Of a stretch of DNA of 64,000 nucleotides, positions 1 to 11,122 are shown in pieces. Position numbers and translations under genes: made by a program. Numbering within the stretch: position 1 is the first letter of the stretch; the number at the start of each line of letters is the position of its first letter. Below the pieces are notes generated by a model, which was not told the origin of the DNA, searched no databases, and saw only the letters and a list, made by a program, of their open reading frames with translations. This DNA is from Euglena gracilis (lineage: Eukaryota; Euglenida; Euglenophyceae; Euglenales), in contig CP154955.1 in assembly GCA_039621445.1 (NCBI GenBank), positions 5,694,785 through 5,758,784 of the forward strand, written 5' to 3'.

Positions 1-1419
1 GGAGCGTTGTGGGCAAACTCAAAAATGGAGACTATGCCACTGCATTGCAGTGCTCGATTCACATCTGCTAATTGAGAAGAACTACCAAGTGTACCGATGT
101 GTGTATCACCCGTTGTACCCAATATATGTACCGTTTGGTTGTCTATTAAATCCCTACTAAGTGTAACTCTATCAAGTGCAGGGGGCAAAAAAAAGTCCCC
201 TTTGCGGAAGCTAATCGGATTAGTTTGGAAGATTGAACCAGACATGCAAGTCGAAATCATGGTAAGCGGAGATGCTCCGATAGTGAGCGCATTGGCAAGA
301 AGGTTGGTGCTTGTGGTGAGCGTTTGTGTGGGCGTCAGTGCAAAAGTCGGTGTCGGTTGGGGTAGCTGTTGGGGGGTGTACAGCGGTGTCTGAAGTCGAC
401 ACTCCTTGAGGAAAACGAAAACTGGATACCATAATTATTTCAGTCCTTTGAGCTTTCGCCTGGGAATCCAGCGAAACGTGCAGGGTTAAGCAACTGGGTT
501 ACACATAATTGGTCATGGGTTGTGTGGGGCTTGCGTAAGTGGTTACCGTCAAACGCATCGCCGGGTGCCGTGGCAATGCAGGAAAAGAACCCGTATCGGG
601 TGGTGCTGGGAGTTGTCCTATCGGATTTGTGGGGGGAAGCGCAGGGAGGGGGCAAAAAAAACATGGTGCTTCTAACCCACCCTTGACAAAAAGTTGACGT
701 GGCACAACCGCCTCAGAATGTGCCTATAGCCACCAGTGCGAGATCTCGCTGGGAGAAATAGCTGTCAGCTGTTCGGCTTTCCACAAAAAGGGGATGTGAC
801 CGTTGGGAATGGGTTGCTCAATAGAGCTTGACGCCGATAGGTGTGGGGGAGACCATTTGGCGGAGGTTTGAAACTCGAAACGGACACCGATAGGTGTGAC
901 ACACGCCCGAGAAGTTGGATTACCTGTTGAGTGAGAATTCTTGCTTTTTACCCCCTTTGGGCGACCCTGCAGAGAAGATTTCCGTGCGTCCCAGCTTTGG
1001 CCGTAAATGGCCTGTAGTGCATGTATCGCCTTTTGGCTGGGTAACGCTCGATTTTTTGCTGTCAAATTGATCGAAAAATTAAAGTGCTACCAAGTGTACG
1101 TCCAACACTGCTTTCTCGCTTTTACCTTTAATGCGCGCCATACTCAGGAAATTATAAGTTGCAGTGACATAGAATATAAATAAAAGATGAAAGTTGAAAT
1201 GGCTTAAGACGCAAAGCACAATGCAGGCAGCAAAGCCCTATGGTTTGCAACAAACAACGCCAAGCCATTTTGCTGTCCTTTTCGTACTTCAAAGTACAAA
1301 TCAAACTGGAAATCAAGTGAAAAAAGTAATGAAAACAGCAGACAGGAGGTCATGTGATCACACGTGATCGAGATCACGAATGTCCCTATGCTCTGCCACA
1401 ATCCCAATTCGGATTCTAT
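1..1419. other. No gene recognised
   Basis: I see no protein domain or RNA gene on either strand. Reading frames are short, at most about 113 codons, and look random. Base composition is ordinary and lacks the long G and C runs that dominate after 17 kb. Confidence 0.5.
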
Positions 1420-1421
1420 GC

Positions 1422-2116
1422 TCAGAGTTCAGACTGTGTACAAGCCGTTCTATGGCGAACCACAGAACTGGGATCGTGGTTGGTACACAGACTGGCCACC
1501 AGAAAATTTGAGTGCACTGATGTTAAAGCCCTCAAAAGGGGCAGGTCCAGGAGATTTTTCTTAATTTTTGGCAAAATGGAAACAACCTGCCGCTTTGACA
1601 GATGTTTTTTGTGATGAACTGCCCTCTGCCAGAAATGTTGCAGCATAAGTATTTTCTGCCGGTGCTGTTTCAGCAACTTTCTCTCAAGTGTCATGATTTG
1701 GGTACTCCGGCATTGCTGCAGGATGTACCTCCTGGTGTGCTGGCTGCCGGCATTCTCCGCGGTTGGAGGCGGTTTTCACAATTCTCCAAAACCCCAGAAG
1801 TCAACAAAGTGTTTCTCATTACAAAACTGTAATTCCAGTTCCAACTTCTGTGGATACGCGAGGTCAATATCCAGCACCTTGAACAGCTTGCCACAGATGC
1901 TGTCCGGGTGATTTTGCAGTTTGAAGGTGAACATTACCACTGCCTGAAATTGCAGTTTATCCGGCAGGAAGAAATATATTCACCGGATTCCCGGTGTCGA
2001 AACGTGTGGGTGTGGTTGAAGACTTCCTTCAACTGTCGCAGAAACGTGGCAGCGTCTGGGCATTTCCCCAGAACATCAACGTAAGATCGGCCATCCCTAT
2101 TGGTGATTATGCCCAA
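1422..2116 (-). pseudogene. Decayed coding region, unknown
   Basis: Two minus-strand frames (2116-1934 and 1694-1422) and the sequence between them read as protein-like text if the frame is changed at least twice. The second part is basic and rich in lysine, histidine and glutamine. I recognise no family. It lies just 3' of the minus-strand chromodomain at 2.3-2.4 kb, so it may be the tail or an extra ORF of that old Ty3 element. That link rests only on position and orientation. Confidence 0.2.
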
Positions 2117-2313
2117 GTTCTGGCATGGGTATCCCAGCCAGAATCACAGCTCCCAGAAACCGGGCATCTCGTCCATGAGGATTTCATCCGAATGAGGGTT
2201 TCCGTCAAACGCACAAATGTCCGTGCTGTAGAAAACACGTGTCCAGTGGTGGTACATACGATCGTAAATACCATCCTGCACCATTTCGAGCACTGCTTCC
2301 GGTGGTCGGTGGA

Positions 2314-4107
2314 TCAAGTTTCCTGCTGGACATACCTAACAAAACTGGTTGCTGGCCCCCAGGTGTCCTCCTCGGGCCCATACCATTTCCAGCGGACATT
2401 CCAAAGGTGCATACCCTTGTCAATTTTGTGGTGGATAATTTTATGGACAAAAAGTAACATCCGCTTCAGGGAATCTGGAACAGGGTTTGAAGTGTAGACA
2501 CGGGATGGCTTTTCAATTACCTGGTTATGGTTTGAAGTCTTCCGTATAAACGTCTGCAACGCCGTCGGTAATGAGACCTTGTATCGCCCGCTGCTACCTA
2601 GTCTTTCTAGGACTTCGCAAGGGCCTACCAAAAGAGGATCAAGCTTGTAAGACTGCCTGCGGATGCGGCTATCCCTACACACGGTCACCAGGCCTATATA
2701 CAGGTGACTTCAAAATCTGCAAAAACGATTTACGTTCGTTTGCATGCATTTCTGTGACACGCTTCTTGACTGCAGAACGTATATTTTCTACTTCCGCAAT
2801 ACAGGTCTTGCAACTGGCTCTCGGTCGGGTGGGAATTTCCGAGGGGACATCCCCTATGGCCAGAGGGTCCGGTACGAAAGTAAATTTATATGGGGGGTGA
2901 GGTAAAAACAACCCTGTTAAGGCGTTGATATAAAACAATGTCAGTGGAAGTACTGATATCCAGCTGTTGCGTGAAACAGACTGTGAAAGGCGAAGCATAT
3001 TTTCAACGGATTTCACGGCTGCCCCGGATCTTCCATTGCCTTTGGGTCTGTATATATTGAAAAAATGCTGCTAAATTCCGAGTAAACCGCACAAAGTAGT
3101 GAAAACCGTGGCAAATCAAACAATCTTGATCACTCACAATTTCATTCGGTAAAAGAGTTAATAAAATGCATTTCTCCAAAAGTTTAGTGGCCAAACATTA
3201 GGCAGTCAACCCTGCCTTCTGGCATGGAAACGCTACGACATAGTCACTCAGTCGACAGACGACAAAAAAAAACGTAAATTTTTCGTCCGTTCCTGTCCAC
3301 GGTCCTAATTCCAGAAAATACAAGCAGAGGGACGTAACTATGTCAGTTGGTACGGGGAAAAAGTCCATCGTACCAGGGGACGTAACTCTTTGGTGTTTTC
3401 CCGCTTGACAAATTTGACACCGCTGTGCTGTTTGCAAACACCCTGAGTAGAACTATTTTTCGTTCACGGTTGTGCAATACCTGCGTCCCAGCAGTGAAAG
3501 AAGCTGGGGGCCCAAGGGTGACCGTGGTTGTGATAGCATAAAATCACATCATCAACCACGTCCTGGGAGAAACAACATTTGTAACCCAATTCTTTGGAAA
3601 AACAACCCGTAAAGGTGAAAGAGTGTAATTGTCCAGCACTCCGCCATTAGGAAGGCTGGTAGCAATGGTATCATAATCATCATCACGACTATCCCATTCG
3701 CGACAGAAAAGTTCGGAGGCGGGCTCCGTGCATGTAATACGCCGGGGTCCTGACGTGCTTCCACTTCGGCGCCTTGCAGACACTGGTGAAACAGGGAAGA
3801 GATATGAAACGGCGAAATAATACAAAAGGTTGTACGCAGCGTCGTTTCGACGTGTATAATCGTCAGCTGCCCGACTTCCAGGAAGCTTGCGTCTCCCTCA
3901 TCCCGGTTCCCAGAGTAATACCAAGGAGCACAACTGCGCGGATCCGCTACTTTCTGTGTGTGTCCAGGGGATTACCAGAACGTTGAATTGACTTAAAAAC
4001 TCATGCCATCGACATCGCCCTCCGACCAGTGACATGGCCTTGTCTAAATCCTTTGTGTAAAAGTGATGGAGACTCTCATGGTCGGTGTTAAACGAGCGCC
4101 TGTACAA
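2314..4107 (-). pseudogene. Ty3/gypsy chromovirus pol remnant
   Basis: Minus-strand remnant of a Ty3/gypsy polyprotein, broken by several frame changes. Read 5' to 3' on minus: an RNase H tail at about 4107-3900 (FNTDHESLHHF, then a RWHEFL block, as in the TDhksL and RW.e.L signatures); an integrase zinc-finger end with CQIC at about 3420; an integrase core with the second Asp context IVSDQD at about 3150-3100; the integrase C-terminal GPY/F-like part (LLVGPCEVLERLGSSGRYKV) at about 2640-2580; and a chromodomain at about 2440-2320 containing WNVRWKWYGPEEDTW. A C-terminal chromodomain places it among the chromoviruses. No LTR could be paired with it. The element is dead. Calls rest on motif order, which matches the family. 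Confidence 0.7.
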
Positions 4108-4328
4108 GGCTGATGGCTACCCCAGCTTCGGAATGTCTGGATTAAGCACGAGTTTGTAAGTTTCCTTCACACGTATACTCCACTTCACTTGACCTTTGAC
4201 GTAGTCCACCTATAGCTTTCGGCTTAAGAAAACCACAGGTCTGAGTTCGTTCGCCGCGTTTTGTTGGCTAAGAACTCCGCCAACTGTGTAATTGCTGCAG
4301 TCGAGTCAGAAGCTTATTCAATGCCGGA

Positions 4329-4900
4329 TTGTACCCTCGAAAAGCGAGTCGAAATCCCAGGCATTTGTGGTTCCTAAACCCCCTGACCCATCATTACAGA
4401 GGAAGTGGAAACTGCTGCTGGATTACTGGTACCTGCTCCCAGACAAGGGATGATCCCTTCGCGCTCAACTTGATCCAGGATTTGCTCACCAGACAATCAG
4501 AAAATCGATTTCGGTCGTTTTTCGCTCTGGAGGACGGTTTTTACAAAATGCACTTACACCCCGACTCACAACCCTGCACTGCATTCGTGACATCCAAGGG
4601 TGTGTCACAATGGACGGTTTTACCAATGGGTGTTAAGAATGGTACAGCGATGTTCCAAAGCATCATCCAATGGGTTTTTACGTAATTCAGCATTTGCAAT
4701 ATTGTCCATTGATGCTGTGTTCATGGGGAAGCCACCACCATCCATCAAATAGAGCGAGGATACCCTCGGTACACCATTCCACAATGTTTGTGTGGTACTA
4801 CCCGCTTTTCAAAAAAGTGTGCTTTTCACGAAAGTCGCGAAAACGCACTTGTTTCGCGAAATTATATACAAAAAACGAATACCCGCCTTAGAGATTTTTG
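4329..4900 (+). pseudogene. Ty3/gypsy reverse transcriptase fragment
   Basis: Plus-strand piece of a Ty3-type reverse transcriptase. A 118-codon frame holds the fingers-palm part: the FALEDGFYKMHL segment (usual LDL.sGY.qi.i), TAFVTSKGVSQW, and LPMGVKNGTAMFQ, equivalent to the usual PFGL.NAP.tFQ. Upstream, in another frame near 4345-4440, AFVVPKPPD resembles the flV.KpdG.wR motif. After 4685 the frame changes; weak downstream similarity follows but the YxDD catalytic motif is not visible. Orientation is opposite to the integrase and RNase H remnant just to its left, so this is either a second element or a rearranged one. Confidence 0.65.
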
Positions 4901-6321
4901 GGGATTAGCTTAATACTAAGCAATTGTTGTGAGACGTTTCACAGATAATTGTGATGCCCACATCAAACAGCTCAAAAACGGGGCTGTTGACAACACCGTG
5001 AGGCCTTCGAAAAATCGCACAAAGGCGTGAGACCCCTCAAAAAATCAACTTTTTGCTTTTCTAAAACGTGGTCCCCCGAAACGCGGACCCGTATAAACCC
5101 TATGTGCTCAACCAATCCATTCGATCATTACATTGAGAGCTTGCTCACGTTCACCCGAACAAAAAAAATATGTGATACATTGGCTCGATCTTGCAAACAC
5201 CAAACGGTCCGCGTATCACGGGGTCGATGTCGCAGGCATACACTTGATTTTCCAGTACACCGTCAAAATCACGGGTATTCCGCGAGCAAAATTTTCTGGA
5301 CTTGGGTTGTTGACCTGCGCTCTCTATGACAGCGGGAACAGCCAGGTGTCCATCCCTGGGGCAACCGAGGTTTCTCGGCACCGCTAATGCGTATACTCCG
5401 AATGCATCGAAGAAACATGCGCTAAAAATGGTTTCTTGTAAAGGTGGTGGTAATATTTTGCCACAATGAACTTAAAAAATTGGTACATGAGTGGGTAAAT
5501 TCTACCAGTGGAAACACACACAGGATAGTTGGTGGAACCACTCCGCTTCCGGAAGAACGGGTATGCAGAATAACTTCACGAGCTTCCTCCAGGAACATGT
5601 TCTCAACCACCTATCTGATAAGTGCTGGGGGAGGGTGTATCCATAACTCCGTATCGCTCCAAAAACTATCGAAAGCGTTGGAGTGCTCCGAGAAGTGACG
5701 TTGAAATCTCGCATGTAATTTGTATGGGAATGCATCGCTTTCAAACGCCAAATGAAAAGAATCAGCCAATGACGCTACTTTTGGAAAACCATCGCTCTGC
5801 AACGTAATATTTTCCAAAACTGAAAGAATTCATAAGTGTTTCGTGCAACCATGCGATTGATTTTCGGGTTGGAGTGAAGAAACACAATTGATGGGTCCAC
5901 AAACATGCCAAACATGCGGAGTGTCCTCCACAACCCCAAAGGGTAATCCCAAGGGATTGTGGGCAGGTTGAGGTTATCTCCATTCCACATCAAACCCGAT
6001 CCGGATGTGGCATTCGGAATGGTGCATTTCGCGTCTTCAATCAACGAAGCTAATCTGCCTTGTTAGAGTACCCGGTGTATTTCTGCGCATTGCGGGCTAC
6101 AACCAATTGTATGTGGGCTATCCCTTTCAGAAACTGTTATGAGAGTTTAATTTTCGACCAGACATCCACAATCGGGATCCGATTAGGTGGAAATTAACCT
6201 GCCGTGCAACATTTGAAGGAGAAGTACTGGTGCTGCGGGTGTCTGTCAGTGGGTGTTGGTCGCAATTGCCGGTGAATCGTGTACAACTGGTGGGAAACGG
6301 GGTCGTCGTGTATTCGGGCGA
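4901..6321. other. No recognised gene; weak minus-strand frames
   Basis: Short overlapping frames on minus at 6044-5775, 5744-5502 and 5610-5422 look more protein-like than random, with aromatic-rich runs such as NTYEFFQFWK. They need frame changes to connect and match no family I know. Plus-strand frames at 5027-5387 are also unrecognised. The region may be the interior of an old mobile element lying between the Ty3 fragments and the 228-codon frame to the right. Confidence 0.25.
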
Positions 6322-7008
6322 CTACTCGACACCATACATACTGCAGGCCTTTGGGCTTTCTTCTTGTAACCAGTGAAACGGCGGTGGACCGCCACTCTCT
6401 TGCCCTACCTCATGTGGAACGCATGTGGGTGAGTCATTAGGTAGGAGGTAGGCTTCCTCTGTTCCCTGGTGTGAAAAACGGTTGTTGGTGTGGTTGAAAA
6501 CGGTGTTACCATTGTGGGTAACGGACTTTGAAAATATGTGGTCGTCATTGTTGAGCCAAAGGTGAAGGTGGTTTTTCTTCCTCCGCCCCCCATCCCCGCG
6601 CCTACCCCAACGGGTAAAATTTGCACCGGAGCAACAATAGTCGGCGCTTTTTGGGTTTATTCGACAGGAAAGCCCAACACGTTGATGGTGGGTGGGACAT
6701 ATGAAGGGGATACCTCCTGTACGGGGGGGTGCTTGAACACCAGGGGGACCCACTTGTGCGGGACCGTGGGAAACCGAATTTTGGGTGTGGGGGGTAAAAA
6801 CGGGTGTGGGTTGGGTCACGGGAACGTGCAGAGTGTGGCTTTGCCAACAGGGGGTAGAGACCACCTTATGGTGCTCCTTACCTTTGGGCAAGACCTCCAC
6901 TCCGGCACTGTTGCCCGAAAAAGCCGATCCCCTTACCTCTGGGCCTAGATTGCCCGAGTAGGGAGCGACGGGGGGGGATATTTTGAAAATTTTCGAAAAC
7001 CAACCCAC
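6322..7008 (-). CDS. Hypothetical proline-rich ORF, 228 codons
   Basis: This is the longest intact frame of the first 7 kb. It begins MGWFSKIFKISPP and is rich in proline, serine, histidine and glycine, with no membrane segment, zinc motif or enzyme motif that I can see. Its downstream neighbours on the same strand (6.0-5.4 kb) are decayed frames. A shorter plus-strand frame (6538-6948) overlaps it, and neither is clearly coding. It might be a gag-like or capsid-like ORF of a dead element. Whether it is expressed cannot be judged. Confidence 0.2.
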   Translation of the reverse strand: MGWFSKIFKISPPVAPYSGNLGPEVRGSAFSGNSAGVEVLPKGKEHHKVVSTPCWQSHTLHVPVTQPTPVFTPHTQNSVSHGPAQVGPPGVQAPPRTGGIPFICPTHHQRVGLSCRINPKSADYCCSGANFTRWGRRGDGGRRKKNHLHLWLNNDDHIFSKSVTHNGNTVFNHTNNRFSHQGTEEAYLLPNDSPTCVPHEVGQESGGPPPFHWLQEESPKACSMYGVE

Positions 7009-7075
7009 TCACTCTCTCAGAGCTTCTCCTTCTCTTTCCATCAGGTCACAACCCTGTCCTTCTCATTCCTTCAGA

Positions 7076-7129
7076 TCCCAACCCATAGCTCGGTCCCAAC
7101 CAATAGCTTGTTCCCAACTCATAGCTTGG
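7076..7129 (+). repeat. 18-bp tandem repeat, 3 units
   Basis: Three consecutive 18-bp units (7076-7093, 7094-7111, 7112-7129) follow the consensus TCCCAACYMATAGCTYGK, with two to four differences between units. A looser CT-rich stretch precedes them. Confidence 0.75.
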
Positions 7130-7323
7130 TGGTGGGGCTGTCCTTGTGTCGCTTACTCCTGGGCCCCCCTGCACCGCCACCACAGCGGTGAGGGGAGTCG
7201 GGCCCCCGGTCGCCGCCAGCACAGCAGCGCAAGGGTTGGGGGTCACCTTCCCTGGGGTGGAATGTGTGGATTTTGCCCCCATGGACCATCCAAATTCATG
7301 GCTTGGGAGGGGGGGAGGCTTGT

Positions 7324-7899
7324 TCATATGGGCCCCCCGCTCCAAAAACCCTGGGCGAAAACCCATTCATTCACACCCTGATTTTCCAACCAAGCAATTT
7401 TTTGCTCAAGTCCAAAAATGTGAGCGGAAATGCCTTTCTGAAACTCATCAACCCTGGACAAAATGGAACCAAATGCCTTTTGACTTGCGTTTCCCAAACT
7501 CAAAACTTGACGTTTCACTCCAAAAAGTTCTTGCCGTTTCTCATTTTAATCACGAGAAAACTTTTGGTGAATTTGTGCCAAAATCTGATCTTGGTTCTCA
7601 AGTGAGCTTTCCAAGTTTTGAATGCGCGGGGCAAAATCCATTTTCTTTTCTGGTAATTCTACCCGCATTTTTTCGTCAATGTCCACCTCCATTGCTGCTA
7701 TCTGTCCCAAAACCACCTCCATTTGTTCCTCGAAGTTTTGAAACCTCCCAGAAATTTGGTCAAAAAAACTTTTTGTAAAGTTTCCTTTCATTCTTGACCA
7801 GCTCCACATGTTGATTTAACATTCTTGAAATGGTTTCTTGTCTTCCCTGAAGAAAATCATGTCTTTCTTCGATGCTTTCCCAATATCCATCCCAACGAT
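7324..7899 (-). pseudogene. Decayed coiled-coil protein, cut by gypsy1
   Basis: Two minus-strand frames (7809-7546 and 7518-7324) form a helical, heptad-like sequence rich in Glu, Gln, Lys and Leu (for example FQNFEEQMEVVLGQIAAMEV and HIFGLEQKIAWLENQG), separated by a frame break. The frame runs into the left edge of gypsy1 at 7899. Decayed minus-strand frames resume on the other side at 16.2 kb, so gypsy1 seems to have split one older gene or element. Coiled coils of this kind occur in gag-like ORFs and in host proteins. I cannot tell which this is. Confidence 0.35.
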
Positions 7900-8309
7900 T
7901 GAAAAGGCGGCTTTGGCTACCTTCCCCCCCTGACCTCCCTGGGCAGTGGATGAAAGAGACCCCCTTTGCTCATAAAAGAAAGGTGCAAGAACCTGCACTC
8001 ACAATTGGCCCATGTGTCCTTCATGGGGGGGGCCTTCCACAAAGGAGTCTTCCCCAACGCCCCCCCCACCAACCGCCCAACCACACCCAGCACATTCTTA
8101 CTATGACGTTCTGGTACTTTTTGGTGTACATATCTTACCCTGTGCACAGGCTGGCCTTGGTGCTTTGAACACAATGTTTCCCATGCTTCTGGATTGGAAG
8201 TAAAAGCGCCACGAAGGACAAAAGTTCGAGGAAAAAGGAGAGTGCAAAAAAGATCCTACGCAAAAGCAGAGTCCAAGAAGAAGGACTAAGAAGGACTGAA
8301 AGCTTTACA
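7900..8309 (+). repeat. gypsy1 5' LTR
   Basis: 410 bp, begins TGAAAAGGCGG and ends GCTTTACA. It is repeated directly at 15750-16160 with about six differences, including one length change in a C run. I see no reliable TATA box or polyadenylation signal. Confidence 0.88.
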
Positions 8310-8311
8310 AT

Positions 8312-8325
8312 TGGTAGCAGAAAGG
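8312..8325 (+). promoter_or_regulatory. gypsy1 primer-binding site
   Basis: TGGTAGCAGAAAGG starts two bases after the 5' LTR. The leading TGG is complementary to a tRNA CCA end, the standard site and spacing for minus-strand priming. I cannot name the tRNA. The rest of 8326-8612 is untranslated leader. Confidence 0.7.
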
Positions 8326-8612
8326 TATCCTCTACCTCGACTTGCTGTCCTACCCTACCCGTGGTCGCCGTCGTCGGAAATCGTCGGAGGAGCGACACCG
8401 CCGAGAGCAACAAGAGGAGAAGTGAGCCGCCGAGGAGCTCTGACCTTCCCTCTGACCGCCTGACTGGACCCGGTCTGACCCACTCCTTTGTGGTTGGCCC
8501 CCAGTCAAAGCTTTTTACTAAGGCCAGCCGGACAAAGCCCACCCCCGGGGAGAGACAAAGAAAGAGGACCCTCTCAAGTGTGAGAAGCCATAGCGTGAGC
8601 CTGTGAGCCGCC

Positions 8613-9790
8613 ATGACTGAGTCACCACCGCCTGAACAAGAGCCTGAGCATCAGTCCACTCTACAGGACATCGAGGAGAAGCTGAAGGACCTCGAGCTCA
8701 GAGTCTTCGGCCACGAGTCCAAGGACTCGTCAACCCCTCTCGTTTCCCCGCTCACACCCCACTCTTTTTGGGAGAAGAGGATTGAGAAGTTCAAGGGTAG
8801 CTTGGAGTTGAAAGAAAGTTCTGTGACAGCCAAACTCCCTCCTATCCTGTTGCCTTCGTTTGATGATTCGGACCTTGAAGCCTTTTTGAAAGAGTTTGAA
8901 CGTTGGTTGCGTCTTTCTGGTGTGAAAAGTGCCCCAGAAGCTTTCCAGTTGGATTGGCTCATCAAGTGTGTTGTTCCCAAGTACAGAAAGGTTGTTGAAA
9001 AGGTTGTTGAGGAGCAGCCCCAGCTTGACAAAGTGCTTTTGGCATTGTCCCAACTGTTTCCGAAGCTCGAGAACGACCTTACGCTTCGGGAGTCCCTTAA
9101 CCATCTCCAGTCCCTTTAAGCCACCCCAGACCCAGCCACAGTGAAAAGGTTGTTGGTTGAGTTTGAGGAGGTGACAGCCAGAATGTCAAAGGGAGCTTTG
9201 GGAGACCAGGAAAAGTACCTCTACCTCTCCAAGAAAATTCACCCCAAGATGTTTTCTGAGTTGAGACAAGACAGGTACTACAAAAGGAGGACAGAAACTT
9301 ATGAGGACTTGAAAGTTTGCTTGCTGGAAAAGGCCCAAGAAGATTGGTTGGAACGTCATCTTCAAAAGAAATTTTCGCTGCATACTCTCCAGGAAACCCC
9401 CCAGCCACAAAAATCCCAAGGAGACTTGCCCATGGTTGATTCCCAGGTTTCTTCATCTTCCAAGCCTTCAGGGTTTTCCCAGGTTCAAGGCAAAGGAAAA
9501 GGCAAAGGAGTTTACCCCAAAGGCAAAGGAAGTGGTCCTGCCAAAGGCAAGGGCAAAGGCAAGGGTTTTCCCCATGTTCAAGGTGTGCAAAGTCAGCCCA
9601 ACCAACCTGGACCCCCTCAGTTTTCTGTTTCTCTTTGGTGCAAGTTTTGTGGAAAGAAAGGTCATTATGAGGACAAATGTTGGACAAAACAAAAAGAGGA
9701 AAGAAAAGCCAAAGCAAAGGAGAAAAGTTCACCCCCATCCTCACAAACCCCCACACAACAACCCGATTCAGCCAAAAAGAGGAAAATTGA
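8613..9790 (+). pseudogene. gag: gypsy1 gag with CCHC zinc knuckle
   Basis: The start ATG at 8613 sits in a strong Kozak context (GCCGCCATGA). An acidic N-terminus and a helical capsid-like region follow. A TAA at 9117-9119 interrupts the frame, which reopens in the same register at once, so this is a nonsense change rather than a frameshift; the matching part of gypsy2 is open across this point. After the capsid comes a Lys-Gly repeat tract (KGKGKG units, about 9490-9570), then a CX2CX4HX4C knuckle (CKFCGKKGHYEDKC, about 9640-9681), the usual nucleic-acid-binding nucleocapsid motif. It is followed in frame by the protease. Confidence 0.85.
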
Positions 9791-9791
9791 C

Positions 9792-10150
9792 ACACTTCAC
9801 ATTTTGAAAGGTACATCCCTCATCACCAATGTGACCATCAATGGGACATCCCTCAAGGCCATCATCGACAGTCGTGCAACAACAAGTGCCATTGCCCGGA
9901 AATGTGTTCCACCAGGTGCCATCATGAGATCGATGGTTGTCCCCATCCAAGTTGGAAATGGAGATGTCATTTTTTCGGATGGGACAGCCGAGCTCACACT
10001 CCAATTTGGGGAGAGCATTTTGAAGCAAGAGGCGTTGGTCATCCAAACAAACGCTTTTGAAGCCGTTTGGGGCATAGATTTTTTGACCAATGAAAAAGTG
10101 GGTGGTCTTTTGACACAACCCCCCCCCTTGCAAGTTGCTCGTGGAAGGAA
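9792..10150 (+). pseudogene. gypsy1 aspartic protease, active site altered
   Basis: Retropepsin-like domain in frame with gag. The active-site loop reads IIDSRATTSAIA near 9860-9895, where retropepsins have D-S/T-G; gypsy2 has ILDTGAT at the same place. The glycine codon has become CGT (Arg), which should abolish activity. The downstream hydrophobic-Gly block (VWGIDFL) is kept. The frame is lost at a C run and A run around 10120-10160, and the next domain continues in another register. Confidence 0.8.
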
Positions 10151-10750
10151 AAAAGTATCCTTTGATGGAGAATGATGGTTCAAGGATTCATCGGATTTAC
10201 CGACTCTTCAAAATGGAAAGTTACACGCTTGTCCCCAATGTCAAAAAGGAAGTTCTTTCTCGTTTGGAAATCAACGATTTTGACATCGATGTGGACCTAT
10301 TCGCAAATCACAGAAACTTCCAAGAGTCTCGGTATTGTACCCGGGCGAACAACGCATTTTTCTACGATTGGAATCGGATTGGAGAAAAGGAAAGTTCCAT
10401 TTTGTGGGCGAACCCACCTTTTTCGGTGCTTGACCGAGTTTTGACCAAGGTGGACATGGAACCTCTCCGGATGGTTTTGGTTTGCCCGGATTGGAGAGAT
10501 TGTTATTGGAGGCGAATTTTGGGAAAGCTCTCCATTGCCCAAGTTCAAGTCCCCAATGGCATGGAAACGTACCGTTCCGATTTTCAAGAAAAAGCATTGC
10601 CAGCCCCACAATGGAATACAATTGTTTCGGTTTTGGATTCCAAGTCGATAAGCATCCCGATTTCGGAGTTGGACCCCAAGATCGTGAAATGGATTTTGAG
10701 GAAATGTCGGAAATGGGATTTGGAGCATTTGGTGAATGAAATCAATTCTC
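10135..10750 (+). CDS. Dam-like methyltransferase domain inside gypsy1
   Basis: Open frame downstream of the protease in a shifted register. Motifs in order: VDLFANHRN (about 10290), ILWANPPFSVLDRVL (about 10400-10445), then VCPDW....YW (about 10480-10510) and PAPQWN (about 10600). The DIRS elements in this window have the same order: DLFASPGNRK, YANPPLS, VTPYW....WW, PPPRW. NPPF/NPPW is the [DNS]PP[YFW] motif IV of N6-adenine methyltransferases; the whole pattern resembles the phage/DIRS Dam-like family. Ty3 elements normally have nothing of this kind between protease and RT. The real product is probably part of the polyprotein. Activity is unknown. True homologous sequence ends near 10745, where an inverted block starts. 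Confidence 0.75.
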
Positions 10751-11122
10751 GGTTTCCTTGTCAAACAAACCATCTTTTTGTGGAACGGGAATTTGTTGCA
10801 AAAGCCTTTCACACACCTTGGACAATTCTCGATCCGAAACGGTGAAGGGGGAAGAGGGGGTACCTCGGACTTCCATACCATCGGCTCCATCGAACTCCAA
10901 TTCTTCGTTGCTTGAAACCATTGTTGGCGGCTTGTAGTCCTTCTCCGTGAAGCTCAAATCCACTTCGATTGATAATCCCGCACCCACTTCGATGACACTT
11001 GTATTATTCTCCATCTGAAAGAGAGAGTCATGGGGCAAGGATGAGATGGGTGAAACGGGGGGAGACAACGGGATTTCATCAATATCCACTTGAATATCCC
11101 TTTCCATGCCCTCCACACTCAC
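10745..11122 (-). other. gypsy1 linker block, inverted in place
   Basis: The plus strand here has only frame-broken nonsense, but the minus strand is open for about 126 codons and matches the linker that gypsy2 has after its methyltransferase domain: ERDIQVDIDEIPLSPP against gypsy2 DDGIQVDFPDVPDVPPP. The block's 5' end lies at 11122 and its 3' end near 10745, so it is reversed relative to its neighbours but still in its original slot. The inference rests on protein-level comparison with gypsy2. Confidence 0.7.

Noticed and set aside
6538-6948. 136-codon plus frame
   Set aside because: Overlaps the longer minus frame 6322-7008, with Gly/Pro-rich composition and no domain.
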